Source of the DNA: an uncultured Prevotella sp.
GTDB taxonomy: Bacteria > Bacteroidota > Bacteroidia > Bacteroidales > Bacteroidaceae
Assembly (NCBI GenBank): GCA_947095945.1
Contig: CAMUQM010000004.1
Location: forward strand, 1 to 35,095
Direction of reading: 5' to 3'
Length of the DNA: 35,095 nucleotides
The notes under the pieces were generated by a model, which saw nothing but the letters and a program-made list of their open reading frames with translations, was not told the DNA's origin and ran no database searches. The translations under genes and the position numbers were made by a program. Within the stretch, counting starts at the first letter, position 1. Every line of letters begins with the position of its first letter. Positions 23,903 through 32,496 of this stretch are shown here, piece by piece.

Positions 23903-25444
23903 ATGAATCCGAACCTAACAAAGACACTTCTGCCCATAGCAGCGTTGGCTTGCGGACAAGCTGAGGCGATAGCGCAGAAAACCCAGCAACGTCCGAATAT
24001 TATTTACATTATGTGTGATGATATGGGCTATGGTGACCTTGGTTGCTATGGACAGCAGTACATCCTTACACCGAATATTGACCGCATGGCAAAGGAGGGT
24101 ATGCGCTTCACACAGGCGTATGCTGGTGCTCCGGTGAGTGCTCCATCGCGTGCCTGCTTTATGACAGGACAGCATTCAGGTCATACGGAAGTGCGTGGAA
24201 ACAAGGAGTATTGGGCACAAAGTAAACCTGTTTATTATGGTAAAAACCGAGATTTCAGCGTTGTTGGTCAACATCCTTACGATCCAGAGCACGTTATTCT
24301 GCCTGAGATAATGAAAGGACAGGGCTATCGCACGGGTATGTTTGGTAAGTGGGCTGGAGGTTACGAAGGTTCTGCATCGACTCCTGATAAGCGTGGTGTC
24401 GATGAATTCTATGGTTATATCTGTCAGTTCCAAGCACATCTTTATTATCCAAACTTCCTCAATGAATATAGCAGGGAGCGTGGAGACAGTGCGGTTAAAC
24501 GTGTAGTAATGCAGAATAATATTGATTATCCGATGTTTGGAGAGCAGTATGCGCAGCGCAAAGACTATTCAGCCGACCTCATTCATCAGCACGCTATGAA
24601 CTGGTTGAAACGACAAAGCAAGGACAAACCATTCTTTGGAGTATTCACTTATACGCTTCCTCATGCAGAACTTGCACAGCCTAACGACTCGCTTTTGGCT
24701 TTCTACAAGAAGAAGTTCTTTGAGGATAAGACATGGGGAGGGCAGGAAGGCTCACGTTATAACGCTGTTGTGCATACACACGCACAGTTTGCTGCGATGA
24801 TAACGCGCCTTGATACATATGTAGGAGAAATACTTCGCACGTTGGATGAGCAGGGACTTGCAGAAAACACACTTGTTATTTTTACCAGTGATAATGGTCC
24901 TCATGAGGAGGGTGGAGCAGACCCTACTTTCTTTAATCGTGATGGTAAGCTACGAGGACTCAAACGCCAGTGCTATGAAGGTGGTATTCGTATTCCATTC
25001 ATTGCTCGCTGGAAAGGACATATAAAGGCAAATGTGATCAATGACCTACCATTTGCCTTCTACGATCTGATGCCTACTTTCTGTGATGTGGCAGGCATGC
25101 GTAACTTCCCAAAACGCTATGTCAATAAGAAAAAGACTGTCGATTACTTCGATGGAATCTCTATTTTCCCCACCTTGATGAGCGATGAAAAGGCACAAAA
25201 GAAGCATTCGCACCTTTACTGGGAGTTTGCAGAAACCAACCAGATTGCCGTGCGTATGGGTGATTGGAAGCTGATTGTTATCCGTGGTGTACCGCATCTT
25301 TATAATCTTGTAACAGACTTGCACGAAGATAAGGACATTGCAAAAGAGCACCCAGAGATAGTTGATCAGATGGTAAAGATTATCTATCAAGAGCATGTTG
25401 ACAATCCTCTGTTCCCGATCACAATGCCGAAAGGAAGGGAGTAA
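23903..25444 (+). CDS. Secreted sulfatase (family S1, Ser-type)
   Basis: Removes sulfate esters from a host or dietary glycan. A 513-residue exported protein with a signal peptide ending near AEAIAQ (residue 25). The formylglycine site is SAPSR (Ser79-Arg83), so the catalytic residue comes from serine and needs an anaerobic radical-SAM maturase (anSME), which is not in this window. Metal ligands are in IMCDDMGYGDLG (Asp near 38-39) and in FTSDNGPHEEGG (near 330). The GKWAGG and PHAELAQ segments complete the alkaline-phosphatase-like core, and a short C-terminal subdomain begins near 420. The substrate subfamily cannot be told by eye. It is 30 bases upstream of a second sulfatase gene and shares its promoter. 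Confidence 0.88.
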   Translation: MNPNLTKTLLPIAALACGQAEAIAQKTQQRPNIIYIMCDDMGYGDLGCYGQQYILTPNIDRMAKEGMRFTQAYAGAPVSAPSRACFMTGQHSGHTEVRGNKEYWAQSKPVYYGKNRDFSVVGQHPYDPEHVILPEIMKGQGYRTGMFGKWAGGYEGSASTPDKRGVDEFYGYICQFQAHLYYPNFLNEYSRERGDSAVKRVVMQNNIDYPMFGEQYAQRKDYSADLIHQHAMNWLKRQSKDKPFFGVFTYTLPHAELAQPNDSLLAFYKKKFFEDKTWGGQEGSRYNAVVHTHAQFAAMITRLDTYVGEILRTLDEQGLAENTLVIFTSDNGPHEEGGADPTFFNRDGKLRGLKRQCYEGGIRIPFIARWKGHIKANVINDLPFAFYDLMPTFCDVAGMRNFPKRYVNKKKTVDYFDGISIFPTLMSDEKAQKKHSHLYWEFAETNQIAVRMGDWKLIVIRGVPHLYNLVTDLHEDKDIAKEHPEIVDQMVKIIYQEHVDNPLFPITMPKGRE

Positions 25445-25474
25445 TAAGACACAAACATCTAAAAACCATTCTAT

Positions 25475-27154
25475 ATGAATCAGAACATTGCAAAAGCTAT
25501 CTTGCCATTGGCAGCACTGTCGTGTGCTCAAGGTAAGATGCTTGCACAGGATGCGGCACGTCCTAACATCCTTTACATTATGTGTGACGACCATGCTATG
25601 CAGGCAATTAGTGCATACGGTAGTCCTATCTCGAAGTTAGCTCCTACACCAAACATCGATCGTTTGGCACAGCGTGGAATGCTTTTCCGCAACTGTTTCG
25701 TGGAGAACTCATTGTCAACGCCAAGTCGTGCCTGCTTGATGACAGGACTTTATAGCCATCAGAACGGGCAAAGACAGTTGGCGGAAGGTATTGATACGAC
25801 AAAGACTTTTGTTCCAGAGCTGATGCAGAAGGCGGGTTATGAGACTGGTATCGTGGGCAAGTGGCACATGATGTGTAAGCCAAAGGGCTTTGATTATTAT
25901 CATATCCTTGACGGTCAGGGAAAATACTACAATCCTACTTTCTGCAAGACGGGCAAGTATGGTAAGTATGAACAGGAGATGGGTTATGCTACATCACTGA
26001 CTACTAAGCATGCAATAGAGTTCCTCGACAAGCGTCAGAAGGATAAGCCTTTCTGTTTGTATGTGCATCATAAGGCACCACATCGCAACTGGTTTGCTGA
26101 ACCAAAGCATATCGGAATGTATGATGGGGTAGAGTTCCCATTGCCAAAGACCTTCTGGGATAACTATGAGAACCGTGGTTCGGCTGCCAGAACACAGAAG
26201 ATGAATATTGAAAAGGATATGGAGTTAATCTTAGACTTCAAAATCCCAGAACTTCTCGATACGTCAGACGTAGAGAGTATGTCGTCTTATTCTGGTTTGA
26301 TGGGTGAACTTGGACGTATGACACCAGCACAAAGAATGGCGTGGGATAAGTATTATATGCCAAGAAACCGCCGTTTCATCGAGGCTAAGCTGTCTGGTAA
26401 GGAGCTTGCAGTATGGAAATATCAGAATTATATTCGTGACTATATGTCTGTCATTGCTTCGGTAGATGAGAGTGTAGGACAGCTGCTGGATTATCTTGAA
26501 GCACATAACTTAGATAAGAATACAGTTGTTATCTATACCTCTGATCAGGGCTTCTATATGGGAGAGCACGGATGGTTTGATAAGCGTTTCATGTATGAGG
26601 AGTCGTTCCATACACCACTTATCATCAGCTATCCGGGTCATATAAAGGCAGGAAGTGAGAATACGGACATGGTACAGAACATCGACTTTGCACCAACTTT
26701 CCTTGCCTTTGCTGGTGTAGAGCAGCCTAAGGAGATGACTGGTAAGCCTCTGCAGCCACTGCTTGCAGGTGAGAAGCCAAAGAACTGGCGTAAGGATTTG
26801 TATTATCACTACTACGACTATCCTACTTATCACCTTGTTCGTAAGCACGATGGTGTACGTACTGACCGCTATAAGCTTATCTATTTCTATGGTAAGGGTG
26901 GTATGCGTGCTGTGGAGGAGAATAAGTACCAGAATATTGCAGGTACAAGCGAGAATAACTGTTTGCGTTATCTCTATGCAACAAACTACTTCAACGAGGA
27001 TCCTGACGTAAGTTACTATGAACTTTATGACCTGCAGAATGACCCAGACGAGTTGAATAACATCTACGGCAAGAAGGGTACAGAGAAGGTTACAAAGCAG
27101 CTGATGAAACGCCTAAACGATTATCGTAAGGAACTGAAAGTAGATGAATATTAA
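25475..27154 (+). CDS. Secreted sulfatase, possibly N-acetylglucosamine-6-O-sulfatase type
   Basis: A 559-residue exported sulfatase. The N-terminus (MNQNIAKAILPLAALSCAQG) closely resembles that of the sulfatase just upstream, which suggests old duplication or fusion of leader regions. The formylglycine site is STPSR (Ser81-Arg85), again serine-type. Metal and substrate motifs: YIMCDDHAMQAISAYG (about 33-48), GKWHM near 128, HHKAPHRNW near 200, YTSDQGFYMGEHGW near 350 and the C-terminal YELYDLQNDPDELNN. The MCDDHA / SRACLMTG / SHQNGQ pattern matches sulfatases of the S1_11 kind that act on GlcNAc-6-sulfate in mucin or glycosaminoglycans. That subfamily is my reading and not proven. It is probably co-transcribed with the first sulfatase and followed by a terminator. 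Confidence 0.88.
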   Translation: MNQNIAKAILPLAALSCAQGKMLAQDAARPNILYIMCDDHAMQAISAYGSPISKLAPTPNIDRLAQRGMLFRNCFVENSLSTPSRACLMTGLYSHQNGQRQLAEGIDTTKTFVPELMQKAGYETGIVGKWHMMCKPKGFDYYHILDGQGKYYNPTFCKTGKYGKYEQEMGYATSLTTKHAIEFLDKRQKDKPFCLYVHHKAPHRNWFAEPKHIGMYDGVEFPLPKTFWDNYENRGSAARTQKMNIEKDMELILDFKIPELLDTSDVESMSSYSGLMGELGRMTPAQRMAWDKYYMPRNRRFIEAKLSGKELAVWKYQNYIRDYMSVIASVDESVGQLLDYLEAHNLDKNTVVIYTSDQGFYMGEHGWFDKRFMYEESFHTPLIISYPGHIKAGSENTDMVQNIDFAPTFLAFAGVEQPKEMTGKPLQPLLAGEKPKNWRKDLYYHYYDYPTYHLVRKHDGVRTDRYKLIYFYGKGGMRAVEENKYQNIAGTSENNCLRYLYATNYFNEDPDVSYYELYDLQNDPDELNNIYGKKGTEKVTKQLMKRLNDYRKELKVDEY

Positions 27155-27208
27155 GTTCTTCTAAGGCTCCGCAATATTAGGAATTGTTGGAGTTGAAGAG
27201 GTTATAGG

Positions 27209-27268
27209 GAGTCAAGTCAAAGCTTTTTCTTGATGTGATATGGAAGAAGAAGGGCTTGACTCTCTTTT
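27209..27268 (+). terminator. Terminator of the sulfatase operon
   Basis: GAGTCAAG (27209-27216) pairs with CTTGACTC (27255-27262), followed by TCTTTTC. It is about 55 bases after the second sulfatase stop. Confidence 0.65.
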
Positions 27269-27399
27269 CGTTGTGATGATGTTGCTGAAGAGTGTGTGAT
27301 CACTTTTATTGCCGTGTCATAGCAATAACGGTATATAAAGTCTGTGAGCGCACTCATTCTAATGGTGATTAGCCTTCATTTTAGTCGTAAATTATTGGG

Positions 27400-27480
27400 A
27401 GAGTAATGCTCCGCACCAATGGTGTTGATACCTAACACGAATTGTGCTAACGCCAAACACCAATGGTGCGGAGCATTAGT
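27400..27480. repeat. 22-bp palindromic-unit array, family 1, copy C
   Basis: Units start at 27400, 27422, 27444 and 27466, all 22 bp apart, with the last one truncated. Unit 2 holds a perfect GTGTT-N7-AACAC hairpin. The outer arms TAATGCTCCGCACC and GGTGCGGAGCATTA are inverse to each other, so the whole array can fold into one long hairpin. It lies between the convergent sulfatase and esterase genes. Confidence 0.8.
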
Positions 27481-27515
27481 ACAGCGATTATTTATCACCT
27501 TTAGATAAGAAAGGA

Positions 27516-27554
27516 AAGACAAGAAAAAGGGATACACAGCCTGTGTATCCCTTT
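27516..27554 (-). terminator. Terminator of the esterase gene
   Basis: AAAGGGATACACAG (27526-27539) pairs perfectly with CTGTGTATCCCTTT (27541-27554), a 13-14 bp stem with a minimal loop. On the minus strand it is followed by TTTCTTGTC. It lies about 80 bases after the esterase stop codon at 27634. Confidence 0.8.
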
Positions 27555-27633
27555 GTTATATTGTGTATAATCCATTCAAATTCTAATGAATCGAATTGCG
27601 TTTATCTCATTGATGGATAAGGTTAGAATAGGT

Positions 27634-28458
27634 TTAGAAACTCTTCAACCATGCCTTCAAGTCCATCATCATTTCCTCATGGTAGCGGAAGCCAATCTTG
27701 CTGCCCCAACCATGGCCACCACCAGGGTAAACGTGGAGAGACCCACGAACGTCATTGCGGTATAACTCTGTGTAGAAGTTCACACCATTTGCTGGTGGAA
27801 CAGAATCGTCATCGTCGCTGAGTGCAATGAAAGTGCGTGGAGTAACACGACTCACGTTCATATCAGCACTGTATTTCTTCTCGTCACGCTTGCTTGGACT
27901 CTTGCCAAGGAAGTTCTGACGGCTTTTGCCATGACCATAACCTTCCATCATTGAGATGACAGGGTAGAAGAGAATTTGGAAGTTAGGCTTTGCCTCACCC
28001 TGACTTCTTGTTGCGATAGTTGCAGCGAGGTGGCCACCAGCAGAGAATCCCATGATACCAACATCATTACGATTAATCTTCCAGCTTGTTGCATTCAAAC
28101 GTACGAGTTTCATAGCCTGTTCTGCATCAGAAATAGGAACTTCTGGCTGACCATGTGGCATACGATACTTTAAAACAATGGCTGCAATACCCTGATTCTG
28201 GAAGAACTCTCCCCAATCGTAGCCTTCTTTCTCCATAGAAAGGGTCTCGTATGCACCACCCGGACAGATAACTACAGCACGACCAGTAGCTTGTTTCTCC
28301 ATAGGAAGGAATACGCGAACCTTGGCAGAGTCGTTTGGATCACCATTATCGTAAGGTGGACGTCCATTATAAAGTTTAATGTCGAAGACACTTTGAGCCG
28401 ACATTGTCATAGTGGCAGTGGCCAACCCCATTACGAGGAAAAGTTTTTTAAAATTCAT
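27634..28458 (-). CDS. Secreted alpha/beta-hydrolase, acetylxylan-esterase-like
   Basis: A 274-residue exported hydrolase, probably a carbohydrate esterase removing acetyl or similar groups from glycans. The signal peptide ends near MSAQ (residue 22). The oxyanion/HG-type segment is VVICPGGAYETLS (about 62-74), the nucleophile is in GFSAGGH (Ser139), a likely acid Asp is in LSDDDDSVPP (near 218) and the His is in YPGGGHGWG (near 250). These match the BD-FAE/acetylxylan esterase group of Bacteroidetes. A peptidase or general lipase role is less likely because of the short lid-free core and the PGG motif. The actual substrate is unknown. It is transcribed alone, with a candidate promoter at 28598-28605 and a strong terminator. 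Confidence 0.82.
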   Translation of the reverse strand: MNFKKLFLVMGLATATMTMSAQSVFDIKLYNGRPPYDNGDPNDSAKVRVFLPMEKQATGRAVVICPGGAYETLSMEKEGYDWGEFFQNQGIAAIVLKYRMPHGQPEVPISDAEQAMKLVRLNATSWKINRNDVGIMGFSAGGHLAATIATRSQGEAKPNFQILFYPVISMMEGYGHGKSRQNFLGKSPSKRDEKKYSADMNVSRVTPRTFIALSDDDDSVPPANGVNFYTELYRNDVRGSLHVYPGGGHGWGSKIGFRYHEEMMMDLKAWLKSF

Positions 28459-28597
28459 TCTATACTCTGTTTATTTGTTTTGTACGTTTATATCCTCTTC
28501 TTTTCTACGATATTTGGGTAGATAATTGATTTACAGAAAACAACACGTTACTGTAATAAGAAGAGGAATAAATCGTATGATTTTGAACGTATAGTTG

Positions 28598-28605
28598 CAA
28601 AGTTA
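28598..28605 (-). promoter_or_regulatory. -7 promoter element of the esterase gene
   Basis: CAAAGTTA on the plus strand reads TAACTTTG on the minus strand. Predicted leader about 130 bases. It lies back to back with the NUDIX promoter at 28649-28656. Confidence 0.55.
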
Positions 28606-28648
28606 ACAAAAAGATACGATTTCAATAGTAGATGTTTAGAGTTTTTAG

Positions 28649-28656
28649 TATATTTG
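28649..28656 (+). promoter_or_regulatory. -7 promoter element of the NUDIX gene
   Basis: TATATTTG followed by CA matches TAnnTTTG. Predicted leader about 120 bases before the ATG at 28786. Confidence 0.5.
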
Positions 28657-28785
28657 CAAGCAGAAATAATAAAAGGTATAGAGTATAAACGAATTTTAAT
28701 AATTTCGTATGACTGTTAACAACTACCTTTTAATTAGCTTTTTAAATGGTTACATCGATGTTCAAGAACAATATACAATCTCAAG

Positions 28786-29322
28786 ATGCACGTATTAGAT
28801 AAATTTCGGTATTGTCCCGTATGTGGAAGTAAGCACTTTGTTGAGCAGAGTGAAAAGAGTAAACACTGTGAGAGTTGTGGCTTTGAGTATTTCTTAAACC
28901 CAAGTTCTGCAGTTGCAGCATTTATTCTGAATGAGCAGGGTGAACTGCTTGTTACTCGTAGAAAGTTCGACCCGGGACGTGGAACTTTGGATCTTCCTGG
29001 CGGATTCTGTGATATTGGTGAGACGATAGGTGAGGCGTTGATACGCGAGGTGAAAGAGGAAACAAACCTCGTTATCAAAGAGAAACGCTACTTCTGTTCA
29101 CTTCCGAATAAGTATCGTTACAGCGATTTTGATATTCCTACACTTGATGCCTTCTTTGTCTGCAAGGTTGAGGATGAGACTGTTCTCAAGGCTGCTGATG
29201 ATGTGGAAGAGGCTATATGGCTACCTTTATCAGAGATTCACACCGAGCAGTTTGGGCTTCGTTCTATCCGTCAGGCACTACATGATTTTCTACAAATGGA
29301 GTCGGAAAACTTAAAAAAGTAG
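28786..29322 (+). CDS. NUDIX hydrolase with N-terminal zinc ribbon
   Basis: Hydrolyses a nucleoside-diphosphate derivative. A 178-residue cytoplasmic protein. A four-Cys zinc ribbon (Cys10, Cys13, Cys28, Cys31: YCPVCGSK and HCESCGFEY) precedes the NUDIX fold. The NUDIX box runs from about 73 to 95 (GGFCDIGE then REVKEETNL), with all conserved Gly, Glu and REVKEE positions present. The zinc-ribbon arrangement is seen in NADH pyrophosphatase-like and related housekeeping NUDIX enzymes. The SQPWPFPxS motif of NudC is absent, so an NADH-specific role is not supported and the substrate stays open. It lies 78 bases upstream of the topoisomerase start with no terminator between. Confidence 0.85.
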   Translation: MHVLDKFRYCPVCGSKHFVEQSEKSKHCESCGFEYFLNPSSAVAAFILNEQGELLVTRRKFDPGRGTLDLPGGFCDIGETIGEALIREVKEETNLVIKEKRYFCSLPNKYRYSDFDIPTLDAFFVCKVEDETVLKAADDVEEAIWLPLSEIHTEQFGLRSIRQALHDFLQMESENLKK

Positions 29323-29363
29323 AAATTTTGCCTATTATATAAGGTGTAAGCAAAAAGTTTAAG

Positions 29364-29371
29364 TACTTTTG
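29364..29371 (+). promoter_or_regulatory. Possible -7 element of topA
   Basis: TACTTTTG followed by CG fits TAnnTTTG. The implied start near 29378 falls after the upstream TTG codon at 29377, which supports ATG 29401 as the topA start. Confidence 0.5.
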
Positions 29372-29400
29372 CGCCCTTGAAAAAATGTACAAGATTGATT

Positions 29401-31737
29401 ATGCAAGAAAACTTGGTAATAGTAGAGAGCCCGGCAAAGGCTAAGACCATTGAGAAGTTTCTCGGTAAGGACTATAAGGTGATGTCATCTTATGGACATA
29501 TCCGTGACCTGAAGAAAAAGGAACTTAGCATTGACCTCGACACGTTAAATCCTGACTACGAAATCCCTGATGAGAAGAAGAAAGTGGTCAGTGAACTGAA
29601 GAAGAGTGCAAAATCTGCTGAGAAAGTTTGGTTAGCTTCCGATGAGGACCGTGAGGGAGAGGCTATCAGCTGGCACCTTTGTGAGGTGCTGGGATTGGAT
29701 GAAGATAAAACAAATCGCATTGTTTTCCATGAGATTACCAAGCCAGCTATATTGAAAGCTATCGAGTCACCACGTCGTTTGGATATGAATCTTGTGAACG
29801 CACAGCAGGCTCGTCGAGTACTCGACCGCTTGGTAGGCTTCCGCCTTTCACCAGTGTTGTGGCGCAAGGTGAAACCAGCGTTGAGTGCAGGACGTGTACA
29901 GAGCGTTGCCGTTAGATTGATTGTTGAACGCGAACGTGAGATACAGAACTTCAATTCTGAGCCTTACTATCGCTTGAACGCAGTCTTCGCTGTTACCAGT
30001 GAGGACGGTTCAAAGAATGAGATGAAGGCAGAGTTGAGCAAGCGTTTCAAGACACATGAGGAAGCATTAGAGTTTCTTGAATTGTGTAAGACTTCGAAAT
30101 TTAAGGTTTCTTCGATTGCCAAGAAGCCTTTGAAGCGTACTCCAGCTCCTCCATTTACCACCTCAACGCTCCAACAGGAAGCAGCACGAAAGCTCGGATT
30201 TACCGTAAGTCAGACGATGATGGTTGCCCAGAGATTGTACGAGGCAGGTCGTATTACCTACATGCGTACCGATAGTGTGAATCTCTCTGCTTTGGCTATC
30301 AATAACTGTAAGGCTGAGATTGAGCGACTCTATGGTGAGAATTACGGCAAAGTAAGAAAGTATCAGACACATAGTAAGGGTGCTCAAGAAGCGCACGAGG
30401 CTATCCGTCCAACTTATATCGACAATGTTTCTATCGAAGGAACAAGTCAGGAAAAGCGTTTATATGACCTTATTTGGAAGCGTACTATTGCTTCACAGAT
30501 GGCTGATGCACAGATAGAGAAGACTACAGTAAACATATCTCTTGAGTCTGAAGATGGTAAGAACACCACTGATTTGCAGTTTATTGCGAATGGAGAAGTT
30601 GTTGCTTTTGAAGGCTTCTTGAAGGTATATCACGAGTCAACTGACGATGATGAAAACAGCGAGGAGTTCTCACATGCACTGCCAGTAATGCATGAAGGTG
30701 AGGAATTGGAGCGTCGTGAAATTGTATCAACAGAGCGTTATTCGCAGGGTCCAAATCGTTACACGGAAGCAAGTCTTGTACGTAAACTTGAAGAACTCGG
30801 CATTGGTCGTCCATCAACTTACGCCCCAACGATTTCTACTATCCAGCAGCGTGAATATGTACAGAAAGGTGATCGTAAGGGTGAAGAGCGCAAGTATGTT
30901 ATTGATTCATTGCTTGGATTGAAGATTACATCCAAGACTAAGAAGGAAATGGCTGGTGCTGATAAGGGTAAACTTATCCCAACTGACATCGGTATCGTGG
31001 TAAACGACTTCCTTATGAATAACTTCCCAGATATCATGGATTACAACTTCACCGCTAAGGTTGAGCAGGAGTTTGATAAGATTGCAGAGGGAAAAGCAGA
31101 GTGGAATAAGGAGATGAAAGCCTTCTATCAAGGCTTTGAACCAGAGGTAGAGAAGGTCATGAATGCTCGTTCTGAGCATAAAGCAGGTGAACGTGAACTG
31201 GGTATTGATCCAGCAACAGGCAAACCTGTATTTGTAAAGATTGGTCGTTTCGGTCCAGTGGTACAGATTGGTAGTGCTGATGATGAGGACAAACCACGTT
31301 TCTCACAACTTCCTTCTGATAAGAGTATGGAGACAATCACGCTTGATGAGGCTTTGGAATTGTTTAAGTTGCCACGCAATCTTGGTCAGTTCGAGGGTAC
31401 AGACGTCGTTATTGGCGCAGGCCGATTTGGTCCTTACGTGCTTCATGATAAGAAGTATACATCGCTGCCAAAGGAGGAAGACCCACTCACCATCAGTCTT
31501 GATGCTGCTATCAACCTCATCCAGAAGAAGCGTTTGCAAGATGCACAACGTCACTTGAAGACCTTCGAGGAAGATGCTAAGATGGAGGTGATGAATGGTC
31601 GTTACGGTCCTTATATTGCTTATGATGGTAAGAACTACCGTATGCCAAAGGTACTTCATGAGAAGGCTGCAGAACTTACATACGAACAGTGTATGGACAT
31701 CGTAAAGAATGCTCCAGAGCCTAAGCGTAAGAAGTAA
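29401..31737 (+). CDS. topA: DNA topoisomerase I (type IA)
   Basis: Relaxes negative supercoils by single-strand passage. It has 778 residues from ATG 29401. An in-frame TTG at 29377 would add eight residues (KKCTRLI), but it lies at the predicted transcription start and precedes the conserved beginning NLVIVESPAKAKTIEKFLG, so it is not used here. Toprim domain: ESPAKAK near 7-13 and ASDEDREGEAI near 80. The catalytic tyrosine is in ITYMRTDS (Tyr287). PALSAGRVQSVA near 160 belongs to the DNA-binding core. The C-terminus has two repeat modules around KIGRFGPV, GAGRFGPYV and NGRYGPYIAY instead of zinc fingers, as usual in Bacteroidetes. It is an essential housekeeping gene with no anomaly seen. 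Confidence 0.97.
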   Translation: MQENLVIVESPAKAKTIEKFLGKDYKVMSSYGHIRDLKKKELSIDLDTLNPDYEIPDEKKKVVSELKKSAKSAEKVWLASDEDREGEAISWHLCEVLGLDEDKTNRIVFHEITKPAILKAIESPRRLDMNLVNAQQARRVLDRLVGFRLSPVLWRKVKPALSAGRVQSVAVRLIVEREREIQNFNSEPYYRLNAVFAVTSEDGSKNEMKAELSKRFKTHEEALEFLELCKTSKFKVSSIAKKPLKRTPAPPFTTSTLQQEAARKLGFTVSQTMMVAQRLYEAGRITYMRTDSVNLSALAINNCKAEIERLYGENYGKVRKYQTHSKGAQEAHEAIRPTYIDNVSIEGTSQEKRLYDLIWKRTIASQMADAQIEKTTVNISLESEDGKNTTDLQFIANGEVVAFEGFLKVYHESTDDDENSEEFSHALPVMHEGEELERREIVSTERYSQGPNRYTEASLVRKLEELGIGRPSTYAPTISTIQQREYVQKGDRKGEERKYVIDSLLGLKITSKTKKEMAGADKGKLIPTDIGIVVNDFLMNNFPDIMDYNFTAKVEQEFDKIAEGKAEWNKEMKAFYQGFEPEVEKVMNARSEHKAGERELGIDPATGKPVFVKIGRFGPVVQIGSADDEDKPRFSQLPSDKSMETITLDEALELFKLPRNLGQFEGTDVVIGAGRFGPYVLHDKKYTSLPKEEDPLTISLDAAINLIQKKRLQDAQRHLKTFEEDAKMEVMNGRYGPYIAYDGKNYRMPKVLHEKAAELTYEQCMDIVKNAPEPKRKK

Positions 31738-31772
31738 TTGAAGATAGACTCACCTATAAGGGAAAGGAAGAC

Positions 31773-31813
31773 ATCCACCACATAGCCTGATAACGACAGA
31801 CTATAGGGTGGAT
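31773..31813 (+). other. Hairpin between topA and aroK
   Basis: ATCCACC (31773-31779) pairs with GGTGGAT (31807-31813), with partly paired inner TAG/CTA. It has no T-tract. It overlaps the GTG at 31808 and so argues mildly against that codon as the aroK start. Confidence 0.4.
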
Positions 31814-31831
31814 GATAAATATAACGTGAGT

Positions 31832-32404
31832 ATGACAGAACATACAGAAAAGTACAAACCGCTTCGCATTATTTTCATCGGCTATATGGGATCTGGAAAG
31901 ACGACTGTTGGTCGGGCTTTAGCAAAGGAGTTGAATATTCCGTTTTACGACTTAGACTGGTACATAGAGAGCCGAATGCGCAAGACGGTGAAGCAAATCT
32001 TCGATGAAAAGGGAGAAGACGGCTTCCGTATGATTGAACAGTCAATGCTTCACGAGGTGGCTGAATTTGAGAATGTTATTATCTCTTGTGGTGGTGGAAC
32101 TCCATGTTTCTTTGATAATATGGAGTATATGAATGGACAGGCAGAGACGGTTTATTTGAAAGCAGAGACAGATGTTCTTTACAAGCATCTGCTAATGGGA
32201 AAGTCTGTAAGACCCCTTTTGCTCAACAAAACACCTGACGAAGTAAACCTGTTTATTCGCGAACAACTGAAGCATCGTGAACCTTTCTATATAAAGGCAA
32301 AGCACGTTCTTGACGTGAGTCTTATGGATAGTTACGACAAAATACAGATTTCGGTCAATCAACTTTGCGAACTATTAAAGTTGGACAAACCTAAAAAACA
32401 GTGA
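31832..32404 (+). CDS. aroK: Shikimate kinase
   Basis: Phosphorylates shikimate with ATP in the chorismate pathway for aromatic amino acids. It has 190 residues from ATG 31832, slightly longer than the usual ~170 because of a short N-terminal extension (MTEHTEKYKPLR). An upstream in-frame GTG at 31808 would add eight more residues and is less likely. P-loop GYMGSGKTTVG (Lys23). Shikimate-binding Asp/Arg are in DLDWYIESRMRK and the SCGGGTPC segment. The lid Arg is in GKSVRPLL. It lies 94 bases after topA and 92 before the arginine decarboxylase gene, with no terminator in between, so the three could form one transcript. Confidence 0.93.
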   Translation: MTEHTEKYKPLRIIFIGYMGSGKTTVGRALAKELNIPFYDLDWYIESRMRKTVKQIFDEKGEDGFRMIEQSMLHEVAEFENVIISCGGGTPCFFDNMEYMNGQAETVYLKAETDVLYKHLLMGKSVRPLLLNKTPDEVNLFIREQLKHREPFYIKAKHVLDVSLMDSYDKIQISVNQLCELLKLDKPKKQ

Positions 32405-32496
32405 TAAAACAGCTGATATTCAGTAGCTGAAAAACAAGCTCTCAAAACAAATATATTGATTAATTCAAGATTATATATAGGGACAGAAGAATAGAA

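Noticed and set aside
25046..25594. 182-residue minus-strand ORF across the sulfatase junction
   Set aside because: It is antisense to two clear sulfatases, Cys/His/Val-rich without domain logic, and has no promoter.
29377..29400. TTG start adding eight residues to topoisomerase I
   Set aside because: It coincides with the predicted transcription start, and the conserved protein start NLVIVESPAKAK follows ATG 29401.
31808..31831. GTG start for shikimate kinase
   Set aside because: It lies inside a hairpin, and the extra residues are not part of the conserved kinase fold.
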